A stretch of DNA of 32,615 bases from Acidobacteriota bacterium. Lineage in GTDB: Bacteria; Acidobacteriota; Vicinamibacteria; Vicinamibacterales; SCN-69-37. The position numbers and the translations under genes are program-made. The stretch spans positions 1 through 32,615 of the forward strand of contig JABMNV010000029.1 in assembly GCA_013203475.1 (NCBI GenBank), in the 5' to 3' direction. Shown here piece after piece: positions 11,658-18,179 of the stretch (the first letter of the stretch is position 1; every line of letters starts with the position of its first letter). Under the pieces are notes generated by a model. The model saw only the letters and a list, made by a program, of their open reading frames with translations. It was not told the origin of the DNA and did no database searches.

Positions 11658-11663
11658 ATTCTA
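11658..11663 (-). promoter_or_regulatory. Putative -10 box for purD (leaderless start)
   Basis: TAGAAT on the minus strand matches the sigma70 -10 consensus at 5 of 6 positions and ends 7 nt before the purD ATG. Transcription would begin at or within a base of the start codon, and no ribosome-binding site lies between. No good -35 hexamer is visible at the usual distance. The box could be chance, but the same hexamer and spacing recur before the methylmalonyl-CoA mutase gene. Confidence 0.4.
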
Positions 11664-11690
11664 TGCGCGGCCGGGGCTCTGCGCAGCAGA

Positions 11691-11719
11691 TTGCAGGCAC
11701 TAAGTGCCCCCGTGATACC
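11691..11719 (+). promoter_or_regulatory. Candidate promoter of rpsU
   Basis: TTGCAG (11691-11696) and GATACC (11714-11719) are separated by 17 bp in the 160-bp gap between the divergent purD and rpsU genes. The -35 box is good and the -10 box is weak. A start near 11726 would give a leader of about 85 nt before rpsU. A 6-bp hairpin, GCCTGA-GCG-TCAGGC, lies in that leader at 11751-11765. Confidence 0.35.
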
Positions 11720-11811
11720 CTGTCTTGTTGTTCCGCTGACCAGGCAACTGGCCTGAGCGTCAGGCGTCTGGCCCGGAGCGCACATTTGACTAGGAAAGGG
11801 GGTGTTCAGCC

Positions 11812-12009
11812 ATGGCAGAAGTTCGAATTCAGGAGGGTGAGTCTATCGAGAGTGCACTACGCCGCTTCAAGCGCAAAGTGCAGCAAGAAGACATCATCAA
11901 AGACATCAAGAAACACTCCTTCTACCTCAAACCCGGCGACAAGCGCCGCGTCAAGAGTGCGCTGGCGCGTAAGCGTTCGCGTAAGAAGCAGCGTCGCGAC
12001 GTCGAGTAA
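11812..12009 (+). CDS. rpsU: 30S ribosomal protein bS21
   Basis: A 65-residue bS21, a small basic protein of the 30S platform near the anti-Shine-Dalgarno end of 16S rRNA. It begins MAEVRIQEGESIESALRRFKR and has the conserved VQQEDIIKDIKKHSFY and a strongly basic C-terminal tail (RRVKSALARKRSRKKQRR). The ATG is preceded by an unusually purine-rich ribosome-binding region, AGGAAAGGGGGTG, with about 8 nt spacing. The gene stands alone: its own candidate promoter lies upstream and a hairpin terminator starts about 25 bp after the stop. Family identity is certain from sequence and length. Confidence 0.97.
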   Translation: MAEVRIQEGESIESALRRFKRKVQQEDIIKDIKKHSFYLKPGDKRRVKSALARKRSRKKQRRDVE

Positions 12010-12034
12010 CGACGAAACCGACCCCTACTGGACG

Positions 12035-12075
12035 GCCCCAGACGACGCACGATGTGCGAGTCTGGGGCACTCTTT
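12035..12075 (+). terminator. Intrinsic-type terminator after rpsU
   Basis: A long, nearly perfect hairpin. GCCCCAGAC (12035-12043) pairs with GTCTGGGGC (12060-12068), and inside it CGCAC pairs with GTGCG around a GAT loop. A single small bulge interrupts the stem. It is followed by ACTCTTT, a modest U-run in the transcript. It probably ends rpsU transcription. Confidence 0.75.
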
Positions 12076-12119
12076 GCCTCAGAAAAAAGTCGACCCGAGC
12101 AAAAAATGGCCGACAGGCC

Positions 12120-12149
12120 TTGTCAAATTGCCGGATCACCCCCTAGACT
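12120..12149 (+). promoter_or_regulatory. Candidate promoter of the STAS gene
   Basis: TTGTCA (12120-12125) and TAGACT (12144-12149) are separated by 18 bp. They match the sigma70 hexamers at 5/6 and 4/6 positions. The site lies after the rpsU terminator and about 120 bp before the STAS start codon, so it would give this gene an independent transcript with a structured leader. Confidence 0.45.
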
Positions 12150-12185
12150 TACTCGGAAAGCTTGTGGTCCCCGGCGAATACATAG

Positions 12186-12219
12186 GGAGTGCTGTGCGCC
12201 ATGGGCGCACGGCTCCTTT
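12186..12219 (+). other. Stem-loop in the STAS leader (possible attenuator)
   Basis: GTGCGCC (12194-12200) and GGCGCAC (12204-12210) form a perfect 7-bp stem around an ATG loop. Flanking GGAG (12186-12189) and CTCC (12213-12216) can extend it across an internal loop, with TTT following. A second hairpin, GCCGCC-GTC-GGCGGC (12238-12252), ends just before the ribosome-binding site AGGAG (12259-12263). The first could act as a weak terminator or attenuator; no known riboswitch is recognised. Confidence 0.35.
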
Positions 12220-12268
12220 CGGGGGCGTGTCGGATGCGCCGCCGTCGGCGGCAGCAACAGGAGTTGGT

Positions 12269-12607
12269 ATGCAAATCGAGGAGCGACTGGTAGGCGAAGT
12301 CATGATTCTGGATCTCAAGGGCAAGATCACCCTCAACGAGGGCGATGAAGTTCTGAAGGACAAGATCAATTCGCTCATCCTCCAGGAGCGCAAGCGCATT
12401 TTGCTGAATTTGGCAGATGTCCCGTACATCGACAGCGCGGGCCTGGGCGAAATTGTCAGAACGTACACGACGGTCAGTCGCCAGGGCGGCCAGTTGAAGC
12501 TGGTCAATCTGACCAAACGCATCACCGAACTCTTGATGATCACGAAACTGCTCACCGTCTTCGAAACGTTCGACGAAGAGCAGGACGCGCTCAAGAGCTT
12601 CTCGTAA
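12269..12607 (+). CDS. STAS-domain protein (anti-sigma factor antagonist type)
   Basis: A 112-residue single STAS domain of the SpoIIAA/RsbV type. Proteins of this family are switched by phosphorylation of a conserved Ser and bind anti-sigma kinases. The motif VPYIDSAGLGEIV is present, with the phospho-acceptor Ser at residue 56. The N-terminal strand VGEVMILDLKGKITLNEGDE and the C-terminal FDEEQDALKSF also fit. The ATG at 12269 has AGGAG 5 nt upstream. The frame is open far upstream, but that part has no similarity to the family. No partner kinase (RsbW) or phosphatase (RsbU/SpoIIE) gene is nearby, so its target is unknown. It has its own likely promoter and precedes the glycan cluster on the same strand by about 60 bp. 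Confidence 0.9.
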   Translation: MQIEERLVGEVMILDLKGKITLNEGDEVLKDKINSLILQERKRILLNLADVPYIDSAGLGEIVRTYTTVSRQGGQLKLVNLTKRITELLMITKLLTVFETFDEEQDALKSFS

Positions 12608-12666
12608 CCGATTTTTCAGAGTCGATTGACGAAGGGCCCTTGCCGGACTCTTCGTCGTCGCGCTGT

Positions 12667-13617
12667 ATGGCGCGAGACACTCTTCGTCAAAATCGCGAAG
12701 CGACGACCGCGCCGACTGCGGTCGTTCGGGTACAGCCTCAGTCTGTCGCCCTGTTGGTATCGCTTCGCCCGGCTCAATGGACCAAGAACCTCATCCTGTT
12801 CGCGGGACTGATATTTGGCGGCCAACTCCTTGATACCGCATCGGTCGGAAGAGCGTCTCTCGGCTTTGCCGTGTTCTGCTTGCTGTCGGGCGTGGTCTAC
12901 CTGATCAACGACGTTCAAGATGTGGAGGCGGACCGGCAACACCCCACCAAGTCTCGGCGGCCGATTGCGGCTGGCACCCTGACGCCAACGACTGCGCTGG
13001 TGTCGGCGCTTGTCATAGGCTCGGTCGCCCTGGGGTGCGCCTGGCTGCTGAGTGTCTCGTTTTTTCTGGTCGCGGCGGCATACGTCGCCTTGCTCTCGGC
13101 CTACTCTGTCGCCTTGAAGCACATCGTCATCCTCGACGTGCTGACGATCGCGGCTGGCTTTGTGTTGCGTGCGGCTGCAGGTGCGGTCGTCATCGGCGTT
13201 GCCATCAGCCACTGGCTCCTGCTCGTCACACTGTTGGGCGCCCTATTTTTGGCGCTGGGCAAACGCCGCGGTGAATTGGTCACCCTGGCGCACGGCGCTA
13301 CCGGCCATCGTCGTATTCTGGCAGAGTACAGTGCGCCACTGCTCGACCAACTGATCACGATTGTCGTGTCGGTCACGCTGCTTGCCTATTCGTTTTACAC
13401 CATCAGTCCCGACACCGTGGCCAATTTCGGCACGCAACGTCTGTTCTTCACATTCCCGTTCCTGCTCTACGGATTCTTTCGTTATCTCTACCTTATTCAC
13501 CAGCGCCAGGGCGGAGCCAACCCGTCCGAAACGCTGATCTCCGACCGCCCCATTCTCGTGTGCGTTGTCCTCTGGGCCTGCGCGGTGGCTGTGGTCATTT
13601 ACGGCCCGTGGCGCTAA
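12667..13617 (+). CDS. UbiA-family polyprenyl-phosphate phosphoribosyltransferase
   Basis: An integral membrane enzyme (316 aa, about eight or nine hydrophobic segments) resembling decaprenyl-phosphate phosphoribosyltransferase, which moves ribose-5-phosphate from PRPP to a polyprenyl phosphate. Visible family features are LRPAQWTKNLILFAGLIFGG, the Mg/diphosphate motif NDVQDVEAD (residues 81-89) followed by KSRRPIAAG, then YSVALKHIVILDVLTIAAGFVLRAAAG and GKRRGELVTL. The last two separate this subgroup from quinone or heme prenyltransferases. Start: ATG at 12667; a TTG at 12640 is also in frame, and neither has a clear Shine-Dalgarno sequence. A 7-bp inverted repeat (12628-12634 with 12650-12656) lies between the STAS stop and this start. 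In context it likely supplies a lipid-linked pentose donor for the downstream glycosyltransferases (inference). Confidence 0.85.
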   Translation: MARDTLRQNREATTAPTAVVRVQPQSVALLVSLRPAQWTKNLILFAGLIFGGQLLDTASVGRASLGFAVFCLLSGVVYLINDVQDVEADRQHPTKSRRPIAAGTLTPTTALVSALVIGSVALGCAWLLSVSFFLVAAAYVALLSAYSVALKHIVILDVLTIAAGFVLRAAAGAVVIGVAISHWLLLVTLLGALFLALGKRRGELVTLAHGATGHRRILAEYSAPLLDQLITIVVSVTLLAYSFYTISPDTVANFGTQRLFFTFPFLLYGFFRYLYLIHQRQGGANPSETLISDRPILVCVVLWACAVAVVIYGPWR

Positions 13618-13647
13618 CGCCAGGCCAAAGGATTCAGGTGTGTTGTT

Positions 13648-14583
13648 ATGAGCGAGTTTCAGGTTAAGTCCGACGCGGTGGACGTGGATGCGATCATGCG
13701 GCAGATTCGCGCGCGCGTTCAGGAAAAACGCGGGGCCGATTACACAGAAACCGAAGTGCAGGAACTGGCCAAGGTCAAACTCGAGCAGTTCCTCGATCCC
13801 AAGGGAGTGCGCTCAGATTTGGTGGCACAGTTTCGGAAACATCGCACCGTCACGTCAGCGCCGCCCAACTACGAATTCGAAGACAGCACCATCTACGAGA
13901 CACACCGCGGGTTGTTGCGTACGATTCGACGCGTGCTGAATCCCCTCCTCAAGTTGTTCTTCAATCCCAATCGCATTTCTGGGGCTCTGCATATTCAGTC
14001 GAAGGTCAACAACGATTCACACCAGCGCTTTCTTCGACGCGAAGACATGGACGCGCTCTACTACGAACTCATCCACAATCTTGCGCTTGAGGTCACGCGA
14101 CTCGGAATCGAAGTGCACAATATGAAGATGCGCGTCGAGTCGGTGTCGAGTCGGGTCGACTTTGACGAGCGCCGTGGCCGAGCCCTCGAACAGGTCGTGC
14201 AGTACAAACCAGCTCGGAGCGGCAGTCAGCGCCCACCAGCGCCGCGGCCCCAGACGGCCGCGGCACCGACGTCGCCGTCGACGTCGACGGAGCCTCTCTC
14301 GACCGCCGCTGCGACCGACACGTCCGAAGCTGTGACGTCGGGCGTATCAGGCGACAGTCCTGTCAGCGAGGCCGACGGCGAGCGTCGTCGGCGACGCCGT
14401 CGCCGCCGACGCCGCCCAGGCCAGACAAGGGACGAGCAGGTCACGGACGAGCAAGTCACGGGTGAGCAAGTCGCGGCGCCACACGCGGTGAATGCTCCCA
14501 GTGTGTCGGACATCGGTGACGGGCCCGTTCAGGGCGGTGCCACAGTTGACTCTCCTGCCGATGTGGGCAGCGACGAGAAGTGA
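13648..14583 (+). CDS. Hypothetical coiled-coil protein with poly-arginine tract
   Basis: A 311-residue protein that I do not recognise. The N-terminal part (1-90) is helical and charged (DVDAIMRQIRARVQEKRG, then ETEVQELAKVKLEQFLDP). Residues about 125-190 look like a coiled coil (ELIHNLALEVTRLGIEVHNMKMRVESVSSRV). From about 190 on it is low-complexity Pro/Ala/Ser/Thr, then acidic DGE, then 11 consecutive Arg, then three copies of a five-residue repeat (DEQVT/DEQVT/GEQVA). No signal peptide or clear transmembrane segment is seen. It starts 30 bp after the UbiA gene and its stop overlaps the next glycosyltransferase start as GTGA, so it belongs to the glycan operon. A scaffold or membrane/polyanion-binding role is only a guess. 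Confidence 0.8.
   Translation: MSEFQVKSDAVDVDAIMRQIRARVQEKRGADYTETEVQELAKVKLEQFLDPKGVRSDLVAQFRKHRTVTSAPPNYEFEDSTIYETHRGLLRTIRRVLNPLLKLFFNPNRISGALHIQSKVNNDSHQRFLRREDMDALYYELIHNLALEVTRLGIEVHNMKMRVESVSSRVDFDERRGRALEQVVQYKPARSGSQRPPAPRPQTAAAPTSPSTSTEPLSTAAATDTSEAVTSGVSGDSPVSEADGERRRRRRRRRRRPGQTRDEQVTDEQVTGEQVAAPHAVNAPSVSDIGDGPVQGGATVDSPADVGSDEK
14383..14415 (+). repeat. Eleven consecutive arginine codons
   Basis: Residues 246-256 of the coiled-coil protein are all Arg, coded by a mix of CGT, CGG, CGA and CGC. The varied codons argue against simple replication slippage as the present cause and for selection on the amino acids. Confidence 0.9.
14431..14475 (+). repeat. 15-bp direct repeat, three copies
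   Basis: GACGAGCARGTCACG occurs twice exactly (apart from one A/G) and once with three changes, end to end. It encodes DEQVT, DEQVT and GEQVA just after the arginine tract. Confidence 0.85.
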
Positions 14584-15863
14584 AGATCGCCATCGTTGTC
14601 CAACGGTACGGCGCCGAGATCAACGGCGGCGCCGAGTTACACGCGCGCTACATCGCGGAACGACTGTCACGCCACACGTCGGTCGAAGTGCTCACGACCT
14701 GCGCGAAGGACTATCTGACGTGGAAGAACGAGTGGCCCGCAGGTGAAGAGACCATTCACGGAATCAAGGTCAGACGCTTTCCGGTCTCTCGGCCGCGCAA
14801 CACGGATGACTTTGGCCGTCGGTCTCTTCAGGTCTTCGACCGTCAGCACTCTCTGGCGGACGAACTCGCGTGGCTCGACAGCGAAGGTCCCCGAAGTCCG
14901 GCCCTGATTCGGCACATTGGTCGCGTGCGAGACGAGTTTGATTTCTTTCTCTTTTTTTCCGCGCGCTACTACCACGCGTGGCACGGCGTACGAGCGGTGG
15001 CGGACAAGGCGATTCTTGTGCCCACAGTCGAGCGCGACCCCGCCGTCGGACTCAGCCTGTTTGGCACGGCGCTCAGAGGGGCACGCGCCCTGATGTACAA
15101 CTCGTACGAAGAGCGCGCGCTCATCCAGAATGTAAGCCAGAATCAGGCAGTGCCGAGCGTGGTGGTCGGTGTCGGCTCGGCGATTCCTGACCGGACACAG
15201 CCGTGGCGCTTCCGCAAGAAGTTCAAAGTCAAGCGCCCGTTTGCGATCTACATCGGGCGCATCGACGAGAACAAGGGTTGCCCGGCGCTCTTTGAGTACT
15301 TCATCAATTACGCGGCCAACTATCCACGAGGACTCGACCTGGTGTTGCTCGGAAATGCCGTCATTCCCGTGCCGAAACATCCGCGCATACGCGCTCTTGG
15401 GTTCGTTTCTGACGAAGACAAGTTCGACGCTCTCGCTGCCGCCGACCTCCTGGTGATGCCGTCTCCGTATGAGAGCTTGTCGATGGTCGCGCTGGAGGCA
15501 TGGGCGCTCGGCAAGCCCATACTGGTCAACGGTGCGTGTGACGTGCTTCGCGGTCAGACACTGCGAGCAAACGGCGGACTGTCGTACGACACGTTCGAGG
15601 AATTCGCCGAAACGTTGTACTGTTTGGAGGCCAGCGGCCCGATCGGCGCGATTCTCGGCCGTCAGGGCCGTGATTTTTTCAGGAAGCACTACGCTTGGCC
15701 CGTGATCGAACGCAAATACCTGGATATGTTTGATCGACTTAAGCGAGAGCCGTCCGCGCGCAACGCCGAGGCGTGGCCGGGGTGGTGGGCACGGCGGCAA
15801 CGAACGCTGCCGCCCGCCCGGCAGATCGTTGACGCGGTGCCATCTGGACCGGTGCGCCGATAA
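14580..15863 (+). CDS. GT4-type glycosyltransferase (copy A)
   Basis: A 427-residue GT-B-fold glycosyltransferase of family 4 type. It begins IVVQRYGAEINGGAELHARYIAERL, the glycine-rich acceptor-side loop. The nucleotide-sugar half has AIYIGRIDENKGCPALFEYF near residue 220 and the EX7E motif in PYESLSMVALEAWALGKPILVNG near 300. The donor and acceptor cannot be read from sequence. No signal peptide or membrane span is seen, so it is likely a cytosolic or peripheral enzyme. GTG start overlaps the previous stop as GTGA. It is clearly paralogous to the gene at 18180: both share VQRYG, HxRxxAERL, VEVLTTCAxDYxTW and GPxSPALI. Confidence 0.92.
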   Translation: MKIAIVVQRYGAEINGGAELHARYIAERLSRHTSVEVLTTCAKDYLTWKNEWPAGEETIHGIKVRRFPVSRPRNTDDFGRRSLQVFDRQHSLADELAWLDSEGPRSPALIRHIGRVRDEFDFFLFFSARYYHAWHGVRAVADKAILVPTVERDPAVGLSLFGTALRGARALMYNSYEERALIQNVSQNQAVPSVVVGVGSAIPDRTQPWRFRKKFKVKRPFAIYIGRIDENKGCPALFEYFINYAANYPRGLDLVLLGNAVIPVPKHPRIRALGFVSDEDKFDALAAADLLVMPSPYESLSMVALEAWALGKPILVNGACDVLRGQTLRANGGLSYDTFEEFAETLYCLEASGPIGAILGRQGRDFFRKHYAWPVIERKYLDMFDRLKREPSARNAEAWPGWWARRQRTLPPARQIVDAVPSGPVRR

Positions 15864-15866
15864 GCC

Positions 15867-17096
15867 ATGGCTCCGCAGGTCCACCAAATCCTGGCGACTT
15901 TGGGCTATGGCGATGCCATCGGCAATGAAGTCCTCGGTATTAACCGCGCCCTGCGCGCGGCGGGATATACCTCAGAGATCATCGTCGAGACCGCAGACCC
16001 CAGGCTCGAACACTTGACTGTGGACTACCGCGACGTCGTAGGCGATATCGGCGAAGACGATCTCCTGATCCACCATTTTTCTCTGGGCTCTCGGGCGTCA
16101 CGGACCGCATTCGCGCTCCCGGCCCGCATGGCACTCATCTATCACAACATCACGCCGCCCGAGTACTTTCTCGGTGTGCATCCGCAGCTCGTCCGGCAGT
16201 GCTACCACGGTCGTCGTGAACTCACGGCCTATCGCACACGCTGTGATCTGGCTCTGGGCGACTCGGAATTTAACCGGCAGGAACTTGAGGCTCTCGGATT
16301 TGCCCCCACGGGTGTCCTGCATGTCGTGCCGGACTTCGCCCATCTCGACGTCACACCGGATGCTCGCACGCTCAACGCCTACGACGATGAGTGGACAAAT
16401 ATCCTGTTCGTCGGCCGCGTGATTCCGAACAAACGGCCAGACGATCTTATCCGGGCGTTTCATGCCTACAAGACACACTGCAATCCTCGGTCGCGATTGA
16501 TTCTGGCGGGGTCGTCTGGAGGGTTTGAGACATACGTGGCCCAACTACACGCCCTGATCGCGGCGCTGGGCCTCGAGGATGTGCACCTGCTGGGCCAAGT
16601 GACCAATGAGGCCCTGACCGCGCTCTACGACTGCGCGGACGTCTTTCTGTGCGCCAGCGAACACGAAGGGTTCTGTGTGCCGCTCATTGAGGCGTTTTAC
16701 AAGCGCGTACCTGTCCTTGCCTATGCCGCGACGGCTGTGCCGGCGACCATGGACGGAGGTGGGGTGTTGTACACCGATAAACATCCCGCAAGAGTCGCGG
16801 CACTCGTGCAGTCACTGACCGATGATACGGCACGCGTAGAACGAGTCTTGCGCGCCCAGGATGCCGCGTTGGATCGCCTTCTTGCCAGGGACTTTGGCGG
16901 CACACTGCTTCAATTTGTCGATCAGATACTGGGCACGACACGGTGCCAGAGACCGCCAGTGGCCTACGATTTCTGGCGCCAGTTCAAACTGGCCGACGAA
17001 CTGGAAGAAATTCGCCAGTATCGTCCCGCTGCGTTCAAGGCGCTCCCCTTGGATTCTGAGGCCGGCCCAGGGGCAGACCTGGGGCATGAGTCGTGA
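15867..17096 (+). CDS. GT4-type glycosyltransferase (copy B)
   Basis: A 409-residue GT-B enzyme starting three bases after copy A. The N-terminal half has QILATLGYGDAIGNEVLGINRALRAAGY and IYHNITPPEYFLGVHPQLVRQCYHGRREL. The C-terminal half has ILFVGRVIPNKRPDDLIRAFHAY and the EX7E motif in SEHEGFCVPLIEAFYKRVPVLAY. The closely related next gene shares the blocks YHNxTPxxFF, GRREL, LALGxSxxNRxEL, GFxPTGVLxxVxD and SEHEGFCVPL. The ATG at 15867 is the only start that fits the spacing. Substrates unknown; presumed to act with its neighbours on one glycan. Confidence 0.92.
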   Translation: MAPQVHQILATLGYGDAIGNEVLGINRALRAAGYTSEIIVETADPRLEHLTVDYRDVVGDIGEDDLLIHHFSLGSRASRTAFALPARMALIYHNITPPEYFLGVHPQLVRQCYHGRRELTAYRTRCDLALGDSEFNRQELEALGFAPTGVLHVVPDFAHLDVTPDARTLNAYDDEWTNILFVGRVIPNKRPDDLIRAFHAYKTHCNPRSRLILAGSSGGFETYVAQLHALIAALGLEDVHLLGQVTNEALTALYDCADVFLCASEHEGFCVPLIEAFYKRVPVLAYAATAVPATMDGGGVLYTDKHPARVAALVQSLTDDTARVERVLRAQDAALDRLLARDFGGTLLQFVDQILGTTRCQRPPVAYDFWRQFKLADELEEIRQYRPAAFKALPLDSEAGPGADLGHES

Positions 17097-18157
17097 TTAT
17101 CAATCAATGGATCCCGGCCGCCCATCGTGGTGATGCCGTCGGAGACAACGCTCGCGTTATGCGGGACATCTTCCGGGTGTGGGGCCACGAATCGGAGATC
17201 TACGCTCTTTCCATCGACGCTGACCTCACCTCGGAGATTCACCCCTGGCAGAACACGAACTCCCGCCAGGGGGACGTCACGATTTTCCACTTCGCCATTC
17301 CGTCACCGATGACCCAGGCATTCTGTACGTTGCCGGGAGCACGGGTACTTCACTACCACAACGTCACGCCGGCGCACTTCTTCGCGCCCTATGACGAAGG
17401 TATCTGCCGGATGGCGGCCGCAGGCAGGCGTGAATTGGCGACCTTGGTCGGACACACCGACCTCGCCCTGGGCGTCTCTGACTACAACCGGCGCGAACTG
17501 GTCGAGTTGGGTTTCGAGCCAACCGGTGTCCTTCCGATCGTGGTGGATACCAGTCGCTTGACGAACGCGGTACCGGTCCCCGCGTTGGAGGCCATGCTCC
17601 AGGATGGATTGGCCAATATTTTGTTCGTGGGCCGGATCGCCCCCAACAAGAAAATCGAGGACCACATCCGCCTCGCCGAGCAGTACAAACGGTATGTGGA
17701 CATCTACTACCGATTTATTTTCGTCGGCAATCAGAACGCGGTGCCCGGGTACTACGCAACCGTGCGAGCCCTGATTGCTGAGTACAAAATGCTGCCAGAC
17801 CGCTTTTGGTTCACCGGGCCGGTGCCTGACCAGGAACTGGCCGCGTACTATCGGCATGCGCATGCCTATGTCTCCCTCAGCGAGCACGAGGGGTTCTGTG
17901 TCCCGCTGGTTGAAGCCATGGCCATGGATGTGCCGGTCTTGGCCTACGGTGCGGCGGCCGTCCCGGAAACATTAGGAGGGGCCGGCGTCTCGTTTGCCCC
18001 CAAGGATCTTGAACTGGCCGCCGAATGGCTCGGCGCGCTCGTGTACGACGAACCACTGCGGCGACAAGTCATCGCTGGCCAGCGCCGGCGTCTTGCCGCG
18101 TTCAGCCGGGATCAACTCGAACCGCGGCTTCAAACCCTCCTGGCGGCCGTTGCATGA
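17093..18157 (+). CDS. GT4-type glycosyltransferase (copy B')
   Basis: A 354-residue GT-B enzyme, shorter than copy B. It begins INQWIPAAHRGDAVGDNARVMRDIF. It then has HYHNVTPAHFFAPYDEGICRMAAAGRREL, LFVGRIAPNKKIEDHIRLAEQYKRY and the EX7E motif in SEHEGFCVPLVEAMAMDVPVLAYG. The start is GTG at 17093, overlapping the stop of copy B as GTGA. The family assignment is firm. The pair B/B' most likely arose by tandem duplication and then diverged, since the N-terminal 40 residues differ strongly. Confidence 0.92.
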   Translation: MIINQWIPAAHRGDAVGDNARVMRDIFRVWGHESEIYALSIDADLTSEIHPWQNTNSRQGDVTIFHFAIPSPMTQAFCTLPGARVLHYHNVTPAHFFAPYDEGICRMAAAGRRELATLVGHTDLALGVSDYNRRELVELGFEPTGVLPIVVDTSRLTNAVPVPALEAMLQDGLANILFVGRIAPNKKIEDHIRLAEQYKRYVDIYYRFIFVGNQNAVPGYYATVRALIAEYKMLPDRFWFTGPVPDQELAAYYRHAHAYVSLSEHEGFCVPLVEAMAMDVPVLAYGAAAVPETLGGAGVSFAPKDLELAAEWLGALVYDEPLRRQVIAGQRRRLAAFSRDQLEPRLQTLLAAVA

Positions 18158-18179
18158 CCGCCTCACCTGAAGAGTTCCT

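Noticed and set aside
11786-11791. TTGACT just before rpsU as a -35 box
   Set aside because: The matching -10 position would fall on the start codon region and contains no suitable hexamer; the segment is better explained as leader before the ribosome-binding site.
11327-12268. A long plus-strand frame running through purD antisense, across rpsU, and into the STAS gene
   Set aside because: It overlaps two well-identified genes in other frames, its upstream part has no family similarity, and it contains a terminator and a promoter. Only the STAS part from 12269 is real.
12628-12656. Inverted repeat GACGAAG/CTTCGTC between STAS and UbiA genes as a terminator
   Set aside because: The stem is only 7 bp with a 15-base loop and no U-run follows. 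It is mentioned only as an inverted repeat.
12616-13212. Minus-strand open frame opposite the UbiA-family gene
   Set aside because: Same reason: the antisense of a membrane protein gives a charged, featureless product, and the plus-strand gene is well supported.
14383-14475. Repeat tract as part of a CRISPR array or mobile element
   Set aside because: The repeats are short, adjacent without spacers, in frame within a coding region, and vary by codon.
14667-15887. Minus-strand frame of about 400 codons opposite the first glycosyltransferase
   Set aside because: The plus strand encodes a clear GT4 enzyme with motifs. The antisense frame is a by-product of GC-rich codon use and has no recognisable domain.
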